NCBI GenBank assembly: GCA_017399325.1
Contig: JAFQDY010000223.1
Location: forward strand, 1-9,306
DNA: 9,306 nucleotides
Direction: 5' to 3'
Source of the DNA: Oscillospiraceae bacterium
GTDB lineage: Bacteria; Bacillota; Clostridia; Oscillospirales; Oscillospiraceae
The position numbers and the translations under genes are program-made. Numbering within the stretch: the first letter of the stretch is position 1; every line of letters begins with the position of its first letter. Below, in pieces: positions 1-5,346 of this stretch. The notes beneath the pieces are model-generated. The model had not been told where the DNA came from. It did not search any database and saw nothing but the letters and a program-made list of their open reading frames with translations.

Positions 1-1068
1 GAGAACCTGTGTCTGACCACGGGCGAACAGACCGGAGCCGTGGACGCGGGGCAGCAGACCGACCTGGGCATCCAGAGGACGGATATCGTCCATGCCACGA
101 CCGTCAACGCGCTTGCCCTGCAGCAGCCACTTCTTAACGACCTTCTTCTGCATCTTGTACAGGCAGACCTCGATGTGGGTCTCGAAGTCCTCGTACTTTT
201 CGCCGAACTTCTCGGCAAAGTCCAAACGGGCAGCGGTCAGGCGCTCCTCGCGGACATTCTTGTCGTCGGTGTCCAGAGCGTACTCGATCTGGGGAAGACC
301 GTAGGCAATCAGGTCGTCCAGCAGGTCGTGGTTAACGGCAGCCTTCTCGAAGGTGAACTTGGGCTTGCCGATCTCGGCCACGATGGAGTTGATGAACTTT
401 ACGATCTCCATGTTGGTCTCGTGAGCAACACGGATGGATTCGTAAACGATGTTTTCGGGCGCTTCGTTGGCCTCGGTCTCGATCATAACCACTTTCTCGA
501 AAGTGGAAGCGATGCACACGAAGCAGTCGCAAGCCTCGCGCTCTTCAGCGGAGGGGTTGACGATGTAGCGGCCGTCAGCCATGTGGGCCACATTGGTGGT
601 GGCAACCGGTCCGTTCCAAGGCACATCGGAAGATGCAATGGCGATGGAAGCACCCAGAGATGCAACCACTTCAACGGGGTTCTCGTCGTCGTTGGCAAGA
701 ACGGTGCAGGTAACAACGGTGTCGTTACGCAGTTCCTCGTCGAACAAAGGACGCATAGGGCGGTCGATGATACGGCTGTTCAGGATGCCCCGGTCAGAGG
801 GCTTGCCCTCACGACGGTTGAAAGAGCCGGGGATACGGCCCACGGCGTACATCTTCTCCTCGAACTCGATGGTCAGGGGGAAGTAGTCGATGCCGGCCTT
901 GGGAATGGGGTTGCAGGTGCAGGTAGTCAGCACCACGGTGTCGCCGTAGCGGCAGATGCACTCGGCATTGGCCAGTTCGGCAACTTTACCGGTCTCTACG
1001 GTAAAAGCGCGGCCGCCGATTTCCATCTCGAAAACTTTGTGATTGGGGAATTGTTTGCGAGTAATCAT
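1..1068 (-). CDS. pnp: Polyribonucleotide nucleotidyltransferase (PNPase), N-terminal half, cut by window edge
   Basis: PNPase degrades RNA 3' to 5' with phosphate, releasing nucleoside diphosphates; it is a cytoplasmic trimer and a degradosome partner in many bacteria. The reading frame is open from the ATG at 1068 to base 1, giving 356 residues of a protein usually near 700. Visible are the first RNase PH-like domain with RYGDT (about 40-44), GRIPGSFNRREGKPSD (77-92) and SRIIDRPMRPLF (98-109), a helical linker (about 235-315), then the start of the second RNase PH domain with VDGRGMDDIRPL (321-332) and GLLPRVHGSGLFARGQTQ (337-354). The catalytic part of domain two and the KH and S1 domains lie outside. 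The start is fixed by AAGGAGGT 8 bases upstream. The gene follows rpsO, as in most Bacillota, but a terminator and a probable own promoter lie between them. Identity is very secure from the motifs. Confidence 0.98.
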   Translation of the reverse strand, partial: MITRKQFPNHKVFEMEIGGRAFTVETGKVAELANAECICRYGDTVVLTTCTCNPIPKAGIDYFPLTIEFEEKMYAVGRIPGSFNRREGKPSDRGILNSRIIDRPMRPLFDEELRNDTVVTCTVLANDDENPVEVVASLGASIAIASSDVPWNGPVATTNVAHMADGRYIVNPSAEEREACDCFVCIASTFEKVVMIETEANEAPENIVYESIRVAHETNMEIVKFINSIVAEIGKPKFTFEKAAVNHDLLDDLIAYGLPQIEYALDTDDKNVREERLTAARLDFAEKFGEKYEDFETHIEVCLYKMQKKVVKKWLLQGKRVDGRGMDDIRPLDAQVGLLPRVHGSGLFARGQTQVL

Positions 1069-1076
1069 TTGTGTTT

Positions 1077-1084
1077 ACCTCCTT
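1077..1084 (-). promoter_or_regulatory. Ribosome binding site of pnp
   Basis: AAGGAGGT on the minus strand, 8 bases before the ATG at 1068. It is a full-length anti-16S match and decides the pnp start. It sits only about 10 bases from the end of the palindromic repeat at 1094-1177. Confidence 0.9.
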
Positions 1085-1093
1085 AAAATAGTC

Positions 1094-1177
1094 GTCATTG
1101 CGAGGGAGCAACGCGACCGCGGCAATCCCCTAAACACCGGGGGATTCCCACGGCTGGCAAGCCAGCCTCGGAATGAC
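1094..1177. repeat. Palindromic MITE-like repeat (GTCATT...AATGAC family) in the pnp leader
   Basis: The ends form a 12-bp inverted repeat with one mismatch (1094-1105 and 1166-1177, GTCATTGCGAGG against CCTCGGAATGAC). Inside are a second imperfect 10-bp pair (1121-1130 with 1140-1149) and a perfect 7-bp hairpin with a 2-base loop (1152-1167). No coding frame and no clear target duplication are visible. It resembles palindromic intergenic repeats I recall as scattered through many Clostridia genomes, but copy number was not tested. As RNA it would fold strongly just upstream of the pnp ribosome binding site. Confidence 0.8.
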
Positions 1178-1185
1178 AGTGATGT

Positions 1186-1260
1186 GTTCGGGAGGTTTAG
1201 CACTTGAGTCAGCTGCCGATATTTCAGCAACTCAATCAACTGCTAAAGTGTCTCCCGACA
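1186..1260 (-). promoter_or_regulatory. Long imperfect stem-loop in the pnp 5' leader
   Basis: On the minus strand, read 5' to 3', CGGGAG, TTTAGCA, TTGAGT and GCTG pair in order with CAGC, ACTCAA, TGCTAAA and CTCCCG, giving 23 pairs broken by small asymmetric internal loops. TGT/ACA extends the base across a bulge, and the apical loop is about 9 bases. It lies between the probable pnp promoter and the gene. In E. coli a comparable pnp leader duplex is cut by RNase III and used by PNPase for autoregulation; the same role here is inference. No U-tract follows, so a simple terminator is unlikely. Confidence 0.6.
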
Positions 1261-1318
1261 GTTTACTTACGAGCATCTCAACGAAAGATTTTGCTTCAGA
1301 CGAAGGTTGCAGGCGACC

Positions 1319-1348
1319 ATAATACTTTGTGTATATGGGCGCTTGCAA
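1319..1348 (-). promoter_or_regulatory. Probable sigma-A promoter of pnp
   Basis: TTGCAA (1348-1343) and TATTAT (1324-1319) are separated by 18 bases, close to the TTGACA/TATAAT consensus. It lies downstream of the rpsO terminator, where a promoter is needed for independent pnp expression. It predicts a leader of roughly 240 bases. The call rests on consensus match and position only. Confidence 0.5.
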
Positions 1349-1379
1349 AACGCACGGCTGGAGCAAAAGATCCGTTGAG

Positions 1380-1412
1380 AAAAAAGGGCGACGGTATCCG
1401 TCGCCCTTTTTT
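1380..1412 (-). terminator. Intrinsic terminator after rpsO
   Basis: A perfect 9-bp GC-rich stem (1386-1394 with 1398-1406, loop of 3) is flanked by six A on one side and six T on the other, so it reads as hairpin plus U-tract on both strands. It starts only a few bases after the rpsO TAA at 1417-1419. Since no gene points rightward here, its working direction is the minus strand, ending rpsO-terminated transcripts. Confidence 0.92.
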
Positions 1413-1416
1413 GTTC

Positions 1417-1683
1417 TTACTTACGGATACCCAGTTTGGCGATCAAAGCACGGTAACGGTTGATGTCCTTCTTTGCCAGATAGTCCAGCATCTTGCGGCG
1501 CTTACCCACCATCATCAGCAGACCACGACGGGAGTGGTTGTCGTGCTTGTGAGTACGCAGGTGATCGGTCAACTCGTTGATACGAGCAGTCAGGATCGCA
1601 ACCTGAACTTCAGCAGAACCGGTATCGCCTTCGTGAGTAGCGTTTTCCAGGATAACCTGGGTCTTCTTTTCCTTCTGGATCAT
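1417..1683 (-). CDS. rpsO: 30S ribosomal protein S15
   Basis: S15 is a primary 16S rRNA-binding protein of the 30S platform that helps S6, S18 and S11 assemble and contributes to an intersubunit bridge. The product has 88 residues, the usual family length. Landmarks are the MIQKEKK start, HEGDTGSAEVQVAIL (17-31), HKHDNHSRRGLL (45-56) and the basic end KKDINRYRALIAKLGIRK. The ATG at 1683 has AAGGTGG 8 bases upstream; an in-frame GTG four codons earlier overlaps that site and would give an atypical N-terminus, so I rejected it. A promoter-like sequence precedes it and a strong terminator follows, so it can be made as a single-gene transcript. S15 often represses its own mRNA in bacteria, which is possible here but not shown. 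Confidence 0.97.
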   Translation of the reverse strand: MIQKEKKTQVILENATHEGDTGSAEVQVAILTARINELTDHLRTHKHDNHSRRGLLMMVGKRRKMLDYLAKKDINRYRALIAKLGIRK

Positions 1684-1691
1684 TGTGTTTT

Positions 1692-1698
1692 CCACCTT
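1692..1698 (-). promoter_or_regulatory. Ribosome binding site that decides the rpsO start
   Basis: AAGGTGG on the minus strand lies 8 bases before the ATG at 1683. The alternative upstream GTG codon (1695-1693) falls inside this site, so the ATG is the real start. Confidence 0.8.
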
Positions 1699-1784
1699 TT
1701 TTATAAATTTCCTCGCGCCAAGTAAAGGGTCGGTGATGTCCCAAAACTGAGCGACGGGATATGCAGGCCATAGCCAGCCCGACT

Positions 1785-1813
1785 ATCTTATCATAAGTTT
1801 TTCCAATTGTAAA
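1785..1813 (-). promoter_or_regulatory. Probable sigma-A promoter of rpsO
   Basis: TTTACA (1813-1808) and TAAGAT (1790-1785) are spaced by 17 bases in an AT-rich stretch directly after the ribF stop. This would give a leader of about 95 bases before rpsO. The -35 is a good match and the -10 only moderate (4 of 6). Confidence 0.45.
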
Positions 1814-1819
1814 GTATTT

Positions 1820-2704
1820 TTATTGTGTTTTTTCGAGTAAAGTGCGGGTTTCGAGGACATTTTTCTGAATTTCTCTCTGCAATTCTTCCAAAGAGGCGAA
1901 TTTTTTCTCCGGTCGGAGGAATTTGTAGAAGGCAACGGAAACTTCCTTGCCGTACAGATCACCGTCAAAATCCAGCAGATGCACTTCAATCGTAACGCCT
2001 TCGCCGTCTACCGTGGGTCGGGTGCCGATGTTGGCCACAGCATAATGGACCTTCTCGTCAATGCTCACGCCGCAGGCATACACGCCAAACCGGGGAACGA
2101 TCAAACCCTCCGGAAATGTGAGATTTGCCGTGGGAAAACCAAGGGTGCGGCCCAACTGTTTGCCGGTCTGTACCGTGCCGGTCAGCAGCATGGGATGCCC
2201 CAGCAGCCGGTTTGCCTGCTCCAGATCGCCCTGTTCCAAACAGGCGCGAATGCGAGAGGAGGAAATTCTCTCTCCGTCCAAAACCTGCTCCGGCACGATG
2301 GCGCAGGGAAGATCCCGTTCTTTGCAAAAGGCAGCCAGTTTTTCTGCCGTGCCTTCGCCCTTTGCGCCGAAACGAAAGTCATCGCCGCAGACAAAACCTG
2401 CCCCGCCCAATGCGATCAACGCCTCCAAAAATTCCCACCAGGGGGTGCGCATCAGCGTTTCGTCAAAGGGCAGCGCCAGCACATCGGCCATTCCAAAGGC
2501 GCTGAGGATGCGTGCTTTGTCTTCTGTTGTATTCAAAAGGGCCGGGGCTTTTCCGAAAACCAGTCCGTCCGGATGGGTGGTAAAGGTCACCGCCGCAGCC
2601 GCGCAGCCGTTTTGCTCTGCCAGACGGCGGCATTCTTTCAGCAGCGCCTGATGGCCCAGATGCACCCCGTCAAAGAAGCCGAGAGCGTAAATTTTCTTGT
2701 CCAT
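1820..2704 (-). CDS. ribF: Bifunctional riboflavin kinase / FAD synthetase
   Basis: RibF phosphorylates riboflavin to FMN and adenylylates FMN to FAD in the cytoplasm. The 294-residue protein shows both domains. The N-terminal FMN adenylyltransferase domain has GFFDGVHLGH (9-18), a nucleotidyltransferase HxGH-type motif, then VCGDDFRFG (105-113) and ISSSRIR (147-153). The C-terminal kinase domain has GKQLGRTLGFPTANL (181-195), GVY (207-209), NIGTRPT (225-231), the conserved Glu240 before VHLLDFDGDLYG, and FLRPEKKF (262-269). The start ATG has AAAAGG 7 to 8 bases upstream; that site directly touches the terminal repeat of the element at 2716-2860. Length is slightly below the common 305-315 because the N-terminus is short, but nothing essential is missing. 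The position after truB matches the B. subtilis truB-ribC-rpsO order. Confidence 0.97.
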   Translation of the reverse strand: MDKKIYALGFFDGVHLGHQALLKECRRLAEQNGCAAAAVTFTTHPDGLVFGKAPALLNTTEDKARILSAFGMADVLALPFDETLMRTPWWEFLEALIALGGAGFVCGDDFRFGAKGEGTAEKLAAFCKERDLPCAIVPEQVLDGERISSSRIRACLEQGDLEQANRLLGHPMLLTGTVQTGKQLGRTLGFPTANLTFPEGLIVPRFGVYACGVSIDEKVHYAVANIGTRPTVDGEGVTIEVHLLDFDGDLYGKEVSVAFYKFLRPEKKFASLEELQREIQKNVLETRTLLEKTQ

Positions 2705-2715
2705 AAAGTTACCTT

Positions 2716-2860
2716 TTGTAGGGACTGGCCTCTGGACAGTCCGCTATGTGTAATGTGTAATTTGCGCAAGGACCGTCGGGGACATTGCATTAAGGTATGC
2801 TTGCCACCGGCAAGCATTAGGATTTATGATTCGCTGCGCGAAGCACCACGGTCCCTACAA
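2716..2860. repeat. 145-bp MITE-like element with 10-bp terminal inverted repeats
   Basis: The ends are perfect inverted repeats, TTGTAGGGAC at 2716-2725 and GTCCCTACAA at 2851-2860. Inside are a perfect 9-bp hairpin with loop ACC (2797-2817), a 5-bp hairpin TTCGC/GCGAA (2830-2842) and an imperfect one near the left end (GACTG/CAGTC). There is no coding frame, so any movement would depend on a transposase supplied elsewhere. One end lies 6 bases past the truB stop codon and the other abuts the ribF ribosome binding site, so it nearly fills the truB-ribF gap. I see no convincing target duplication. Confidence 0.8.
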
Positions 2861-2866
2861 GTGGCA

Positions 2867-3727
2867 TTAAACCGCAAAGAAACCCTTAACGGTTGACATA
2901 ACACCGCTTTCTACCTTCGCCAGCATCAAAAATTCGCCGTTTTCGTCGTAAGCCCGGTATGTTCCTTCGGGCAGTTCGATGGAAAAGGCGTTGCCGTTGC
3001 GGCAGCGCAGGGCCTGCTTGGCGGTCAGGGTCACTGCAGGGTGATTTACAAACAGGGTATCCACATTTTGCAGGTAGATCTCCGGGTTTTCAGCCGAAAT
3101 CAAGGTTTCCAACGAAACCGCAACCGCCTGGTCGTACTCACCTGCCCGCGTCCGCCGCAATTCTGCCATACAGCCGCCGCAGCCAAGGGCCGCGCCGATG
3201 TCTTTGCAAAGGGTGCGGATGTATGTACCCTTGGAGCAGTGGATCTTCAGGCGGACTTGGTTGCCGTCCAAGGCCAAAAAGTCCAGCGAATGAATGGTAA
3301 CGGTCCGGGGTTTGCGCTCCACTACCTGACCTTTGCGGGCCAGATCGTAAAGTTTCCGTCCGTTCACCTTAATGGCGGAATACATAGGGGGAATTTGCTG
3401 AATTTCTCCGGTAAACTGGGGCAAAACCGCCAAAATGTCCGCTTTTGTGGCGGAAACAGGCCGTTTTTCCAAAATTTCGCCGGTGGTGTCCTCGGTGTCG
3501 GTGGTGACGCCCAAAAGCAAAACCGCCTCGTACACCTTGTCCGCCTGCTCAAAAAACTCCACGCCCCGGGTGGCCCGCCCCACGAAGACCGGCAAAACGC
3601 CTGTTGCCATAGGGTCCAATGTGCCGCCGTGGCCGATGCGCTTGGTGTGCAGAACGCCCCGCAGTTTTGCGGTCACATCCTGGCTTGTCCAGCCGGCGGG
3701 CTTGTCTATAATCACGATTCCGTCCAT
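2867..3727 (-). CDS. truB: tRNA pseudouridine(55) synthase
   Basis: TruB converts U55 in the T-loop of almost all elongator tRNAs to pseudouridine and acts as a tRNA folding chaperone. The 286-residue protein begins MDGIVIIDKPAGWTSQDV, as is typical. Landmarks are GHGGTLDPMATGVLP (32-46) with the catalytic Asp38, QIPPMYSAIKVNGRKLYDLA (111-130), the KGTYIRTL motif (166-173) and LRRTRAG (190-196). A C-terminal tail (about 215-286) fits the PUA-like region of bacterial TruB. The ATG at 3727 has a modest GAGGA site 6 bases upstream. It is separated from nrnA by a 132-base multi-hairpin stretch, unlike the tight coupling elsewhere in the operon, and followed almost at once by a terminal-inverted-repeat element. 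Confidence 0.98.
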   Translation of the reverse strand: MDGIVIIDKPAGWTSQDVTAKLRGVLHTKRIGHGGTLDPMATGVLPVFVGRATRGVEFFEQADKVYEAVLLLGVTTDTEDTTGEILEKRPVSATKADILAVLPQFTGEIQQIPPMYSAIKVNGRKLYDLARKGQVVERKPRTVTIHSLDFLALDGNQVRLKIHCSKGTYIRTLCKDIGAALGCGGCMAELRRTRAGEYDQAVAVSLETLISAENPEIYLQNVDTLFVNHPAVTLTAKQALRCRNGNAFSIELPEGTYRAYDENGEFLMLAKVESGVMSTVKGFFAV

Positions 3728-3859
3728 AGTTTCCTCAGAAAAGTAGGCGGCGGATCTTTCGCCGCATATGTGCGTTTTGAAGTCCTCGCAGTATACTCGA
3801 TACAGCGTCGGCCTTCAACCTTCATCTTCGGCGAAATCTCTCGCCGATTCTAAGTTTGC
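3728..3859 (-). ncRNA. Candidate structured RNA element between nrnA and truB (three hairpins)
   Basis: Read on the minus strand the gap folds into three successive hairpins. The first is a perfect 7-bp stem with a 6-base loop (3847-3828). The second is a longer interrupted helix (3818-3777), where TTGAAG, CC, GC and GTAT pair with ATAC, GC, GG and CTTCAA around single mismatches and a small internal loop. The third is a perfect 6-bp GCGGCG/CGCCGC stem with a 7-base loop (3765-3747). The truB ribosome binding site GAGGA lies just after the last hairpin. No coding frame or U-tract is present. I have a weak memory of similar sequence recurring in gut Clostridia, so it could be a repeat, a cis-regulatory RNA or a small RNA; function is unknown. 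Confidence 0.5.
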
Positions 3860-4807
3860 TTATATTTCCGGCATTGCCTTGATAACAGCTTCCACGGCCT
3901 CGTTCAAGGGCATATGCAAACTTGCGCCGGCTGCGCCGGGGTGTCCGCCGCCGCCAAAGGTCTCGCAGATGTAAGCCGCATTGTAGCCGGGTACGGAACG
4001 AATGGACACCTTGGTGTTGTTTTCATCCACATCCCGCAGCAGCGCGGCGATGCAAACGCCCTCGATGGAGCGCAAAAAGCCGGAGATGTTGTTCATATCG
4101 TCCTCGTCTACGCCCAAGGCTTCCTCAACGGACTTGGGCAGGGCGCAAATGGCGATCTTTCCGTCTGCCATCAATTCAAAATGATCAACGACCCAGGCCT
4201 GCAGCCGGAGTTTTGCCAAAGAATTGGTGTCAAACAGTTTCCGGTTCCACTCAAAAATATCCGCGCCTGCGGCCGCGCAGTCGGCAGACACATCGAAGGT
4301 ATGGGCGTTGGTGTTGGCAAAACGGAAGCAGCCGGTGTCGGTGGAAACGCCCACATACACCGCTTCAGCCATTTTTTTGTCAGGCTCTACGCCCATATCC
4401 AGCAAAAGCTCCCAGATGATCTCCGCGCAGGCGGCAGATTCCGGGTCAACGTGCTCATTGGGGGTGTATTCCCGACCGGAGCCGTGGTGATCGATCCGCA
4501 GATCGATGCAGTTTTTCAGGTCGCCATAGGCTTTGGGCAGCATAGAGTCTGCCGCCACATCCACCGCAATCAGCACGTCACCTTCTTCCGGCTGGGGCTT
4601 GGTAAGACCCTCCAAAAGAGGCGCGTAAAGAGGGGTGACCTCATCGTTGCACAGCACATGGGCGGTCTTGCCTTTTTGCCGCAGACCAAGACATAGGGCA
4701 GCGGCAGAGCCGATGGTATCCCCGTCAGGCTTTCTGTGGGTCAAAATGGCAAAGTGATCCCGGGCCAAAAGCCAGTCAGCGCACGCAATTCTCGTCAGTT
4801 CCTTCAT
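3860..4807 (-). CDS. nrnA: DHH/DHHA1 phosphoesterase, NrnA-like oligoribonuclease / pAp phosphatase
   Basis: NrnA-type proteins degrade 2-5 nt RNAs to mononucleotides, and many also hydrolyse 3'-phosphoadenosine 5'-phosphate or cyclic dinucleotide products; which activity dominates here cannot be read from sequence. From the ATG at 4807 the protein has 315 residues, normal for the family. The DHH domain has HRKPDGDTIGS (24-34), AVD (81-83), the signature DHH (106-108), HVDPESAA (119-126) and STDTG (155-159), all Mn-binding motifs. The DHHA1 domain ends with GGGGHPGAAG (285-294). The start is chosen because GGAGG lies 9 bases upstream; an in-frame TTG at 4834 has its Shine-Dalgarno directly adjacent and is unlikely. 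It overlaps the end of rbfA by 32 bases, suggesting translational coupling, and sits between rbfA and truB as usual in Bacillota. Confidence 0.93.
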   Translation of the reverse strand: MKELTRIACADWLLARDHFAILTHRKPDGDTIGSAAALCLGLRQKGKTAHVLCNDEVTPLYAPLLEGLTKPQPEEGDVLIAVDVAADSMLPKAYGDLKNCIDLRIDHHGSGREYTPNEHVDPESAACAEIIWELLLDMGVEPDKKMAEAVYVGVSTDTGCFRFANTNAHTFDVSADCAAAGADIFEWNRKLFDTNSLAKLRLQAWVVDHFELMADGKIAICALPKSVEEALGVDEDDMNNISGFLRSIEGVCIAALLRDVDENNTKVSIRSVPGYNAAYICETFGGGGHPGAAGASLHMPLNEAVEAVIKAMPEI

Positions 4808-5171
4808 CTTTCTCTGCCTCCGGGTACTTGTCAACCTCCAAAGAGTTGATCAGTTTCATCATTTTTGCGCCATAGGTAATGGAATCGTCCAGCGCCCAGG
4901 TCAGTTCCGGGGTGTAGCGCAGGTTCAGAGAACGACCCAACTCCCGCCGCAGGTAACCGCCGGCGGATTTCAAGCCTTTCAGGGCGTCTTTTGCCTTTTC
5001 CTCCTGCAGGAAACTCACATACACCTTGGCGTAGCGCAGGTCGGGGGTGGTCTCCACATGGGTGATGGAGATCATGGTGTCCTGCACCCGGGGGTCTTTT
5101 AAGTTGCGGATCAGACCGGATAATTCCTTCTGAATTTCCTCGTTGATCCGACCGATTCGATTAGATGCCAT
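4776..5171 (-). CDS. rbfA: 30S ribosome-binding factor A
   Basis: RbfA binds the immature 30S subunit near helix 1 and the neck of 16S rRNA and aids late maturation, notably in cold. The 131-residue protein starts MASNRIGRINEEIQKELSGL and carries the family landmarks LKDPRVQDTMISITHVETT (24-42), DLRYAKVYVSFL (44-55), SAGGYLRRELGRSLNLRYTPEL (69-90, the KH-type helix-turn-helix with a small-residue kink in place of GxxG) and DDSITYGAKM (95-104). An acidic tail (about 113-131) follows, and part of its coding sequence overlaps the nrnA start. AAGGAG lies 8 bases before the ATG. A 175-base repeat-filled gap separates it from infB, although infB-rbfA adjacency itself is normal. Confidence 0.97.
   Translation of the reverse strand: MASNRIGRINEEIQKELSGLIRNLKDPRVQDTMISITHVETTPDLRYAKVYVSFLQEEKAKDALKGLKSAGGYLRRELGRSLNLRYTPELTWALDDSITYGAKMMKLINSLEVDKYPEAEKDEGTDENCVR
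4817..4821 (-). promoter_or_regulatory. Ribosome binding site that decides the nrnA start, inside rbfA
   Basis: GGAGG on the minus strand, 9 bases before the ATG at 4807 and within the last rbfA codons. It favours the ATG over the in-frame TTG at 4834, making the rbfA-nrnA overlap 32 bases rather than 59. Confidence 0.75.
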
Positions 5172-5200
5172 AACATAGGCTCCTTACTTAGTAATATAAG

Positions 5201-5309
5201 GCTTCTCCTTGAGGAGAAGCTGTCACCGAAGGTGACTGATGAGGTGGCAAATACAAGAACACCTCATCCGACCCGACTGCGTCGGGCCACCTTCCCCTCA
5301 AGGGGAAGG
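5201..5309 (-). repeat. Composite palindromic repeat, copy 1 (infB-rbfA gap)
   Basis: The element consists of palindromes within a palindrome: CCTTCCCC/GGGGAAGG (5290-5309), CCCGAC/GTCGGG (5272-5286), GATGAGGTG pairing with CACCTCATC across 13 bases (5238-5268), GTCACC/GGTGAC (5222-5236) and CTTCTCC/GGAGAAG (5201-5220). No frame is present. It matches the element at 8441-8563 in order and end sequences but lies in the opposite orientation. I recall CTTCTCC...GGAGAAG repeats as abundant in Faecalibacterium-like genomes; this was not searched. It ends about 17 bases before the rbfA ribosome binding site. Confidence 0.85.
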
Positions 5310-5315
5310 CAATCA

Positions 5316-5338
5316 GCCGTGCCGCACCGCGGCACGGC
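5316..5338 (-). other. Perfect 10-bp GC hairpin just after infB
   Basis: GCCGTGCCGC and GCGGCACGGC pair perfectly around a 3-base loop, starting about 8 bases past the infB stop. No T-run follows on the minus strand (the next bases are TGATTGCC), so it lacks the second half of an intrinsic terminator. It could stabilise a processed 3' end of infB mRNA, weakly attenuate, or be a decayed repeat end. Confidence 0.6.
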
Positions 5339-5346
5339 GGTTTTGC

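Noticed and set aside
40..1086. A 348-codon plus-strand frame opposite pnp
   Set aside because: The same antisense effect. The minus-strand frame carries all PNPase motifs, and the plus-strand product shows none of a known family.
1979..2896. A 305-codon plus-strand frame opposite ribF and the truB-ribF gap
   Set aside because: It runs through both a well-supported gene in antisense and a repeat element, and its product looks like no protein family.
4808..4834. Upstream TTG start for nrnA adding nine residues
   Set aside because: Its Shine-Dalgarno would be directly adjacent with no spacer, while the ATG at 4807 has GGAGG at a good 9-base distance and yields a typical N-terminus.
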